A DNA stretch of 5,641 bases from the NCBI GenBank assembly GCA_964612995.1, contig CAZTGE010000207.1:1-5641 (forward strand), written 5' to 3'. Positions 5,270-5,641 of this stretch are shown piece by piece. This DNA comes from SLQH01 sp964612995. Lineage in GTDB: Bacteria > Planctomycetota > UBA11346. A program made the translations under genes and the position numbers. Numbering within the stretch: the first letter of the stretch is position 1; each line of letters starts with the position of its first letter. Below the pieces are notes generated by a model. The model worked only from the letters and a program-made list of their open reading frames with translations, made no database searches and had not been told where the DNA came from.

Positions 5270-5521
5270 TCAAGCACCATCGGACTGGGGTTGCGAGTCT
5301 GTGCCTGGCGCCGGTGCACCGCACATCGGGCAGAACAGGACCTGGCTGGCGTACTCGCCGTTGGTGACCCACAGACGCCCATCCCCGTCTTCGAAGACTT
5401 CCGTGAACGCGGCACCAAACCGTCCTGCTGCCATCCCGTGGCCAGGGCAGTAATGTCCCCCCTCGTTCCTGGACGGCATGATGGGGGCCACAGCAGAGAT
5501 CAACTCATCGATGTGGACCAC
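5270..5521 (-). CDS. Small zinc-ribbon-like protein of unknown function
   Basis: An 83-residue protein I cannot assign to a named family. Two metal-binding half-sites are visible: HYCPGHG with C25 and H28, and FCPMCG with C64 and C67. These suggest one zinc held by Cys-x2-His and Cys-x2-Cys, separated by a predicted beta-rich segment (about 38-63). The C-terminal tail APAPGTDSQPQSDGA looks disordered. The frame is open to the window edge, but I chose GTG at 5521 because AGGAGG lies 6 nt upstream, which is ideal. It is the first gene of a probable minus-strand operon with the nucleotidyltransferase-like gene and the small acidic gene. A role as DNA- or RNA-binding regulator or adaptor of that module is plausible but unproven. 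A repeat copy lies in its leader. Confidence 0.78.
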   Translation of the reverse strand: MVHIDELISAVAPIMPSRNEGGHYCPGHGMAAGRFGAAFTEVFEDGDGRLWVTNGEYASQVLFCPMCGAPAPGTDSQPQSDGA

Positions 5522-5527
5522 GTTCGC

Positions 5528-5533
5528 CCTCCT
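5528..5533 (-). promoter_or_regulatory. Strong Shine-Dalgarno setting the GTG start at 5521
   Basis: AGGAGG on the minus strand lies 6 nt before the GTG. It decides the start of the zinc-ribbon gene, whose reading frame otherwise continues to the window edge. It is the only strong ribosome binding site I see in the window. Confidence 0.85.
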
Positions 5534-5543
5534 GCGAGTTGCC

Positions 5544-5576
5544 TTGCCGCGCGCAGCACGGCGATCCCAGCGGCAA
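5544..5576 (+). repeat. Dispersed repeat core, copy 3, inside an inverted repeat
   Basis: The exact 20-bp core GCGCAGCACGGCGATCCCAG (5551-5570) occurs without the 5' hairpin half of the full element. It is enclosed by TTGCCG (5544-5549) and CGGCAA (5571-5576), a perfect 6-bp inverted repeat. The inner hairpin GCCGCGC/GCACGGC has one mismatch. It lies within 25 bp upstream of the zinc-ribbon start codon, so on the minus strand it would be part of the promoter or the mRNA leader. Confidence 0.75.
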
Positions 5577-5589
5577 ACAAAAAACGAGG

Positions 5590-5641
5590 GTAACTGCTCA
5601 GACCTTCCTGAAGTTCTTTCTACAATTACCACAGAGGACAC
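5590..5641 (-). repeat. Right copy of the inverted end block (cut by window edge)
   Basis: On the minus strand this reads GTGTCCTCTGTGGT (5641-5628), a 17-nt spacer, then a segment starting CAGGAAGGT and ending CTGAGCAGTTAC (5610-5590). It mirrors the left block at 35-82. The window ends inside the 9-bp-period array, so more units probably follow. A promoter for the zinc-ribbon operon should lie in or near this block, but I see no convincing -35/-10 pair. Confidence 0.65.

Noticed and set aside
5522..5641. N-terminal extension of the zinc-ribbon protein to the window edge
   Set aside because: The AGGAGG 6 nt before the GTG at 5521 and the repeat copy within the extension argue that it is leader, not coding.
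5605..5641. A TTGTAG...TCTGAG promoter for the zinc-ribbon operon
   Set aside because: The -10 match is too weak to call a site.

Overview
The window looks like an accessory or mobile-type region of a GC-rich bacterium. GC-rich coding frames with long antisense shadow ORFs, GTG starts and one AGGAGG ribosome binding site fit a proteobacterium. A purple-sulfur-type gammaproteobacterium or a betaproteobacterium is my guess, but no marker gene fixes the taxonomy. I see no rRNA, tRNA, CRISPR array or intact transposase.

Layout, left to right. (1) Positions 1-216 hold a 9-bp-period repeat and an end block that recurs inverted at the far right edge, then a GC-rich hairpin. (2) 217-1383 (minus) encodes an AAA+ ATPase with a C-terminal DUF4143/PDDEXK-like domain. 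(3) 1384-1848 has no gene. It holds that ATPase's promoter and the first copy of a ~94-bp dispersed repeat. (4) 1849-2633 (minus) is a two-gene HEPN/MNT toxin-antitoxin-type operon with a GTGA overlap. (5) 2634-2988 has no gene. It holds the second copy of the ~94-bp repeat and, at its edges, promoters for the genes on either side. (6) 2989-4164 (plus) is a second DUF4143 ATPase whose nuclease-like motif has decayed. (7) 4194-5521 (minus) is a three-gene cluster: a small zinc-ribbon protein, a divergent nucleotidyltransferase-fold protein, and a 70-residue acidic protein overlapping it by GTGA. (8) 5522-5641 holds a strong Shine-Dalgarno, a third copy of the repeat core, and the inverted end block.

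How it fits together. The HEPN/MNT pair can be read as a toxin-antitoxin module: an RNase-type HEPN protein held in check by an adenylylating MNT enzyme. It sits between two direct copies of the same repeat, so it looks like a cassette. The 4194-5521 cluster resembles a nucleotidyltransferase-based toxin-antitoxin or defence module, but neither small partner is one I recognise. It is the best candidate here for an undescribed system. The two ATPases belong to a common family of unsettled function and appear to be separate transcription units.

A cross-cutting pattern is that both ATPases and the MNT gene have a promoter-like -10 hexamer ending 6-7 nt before the ATG and no Shine-Dalgarno, as expected for leaderless mRNAs. 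The zinc-ribbon gene, in contrast, has a textbook Shine-Dalgarno. All functional calls come from motifs read by eye; no database search was possible.
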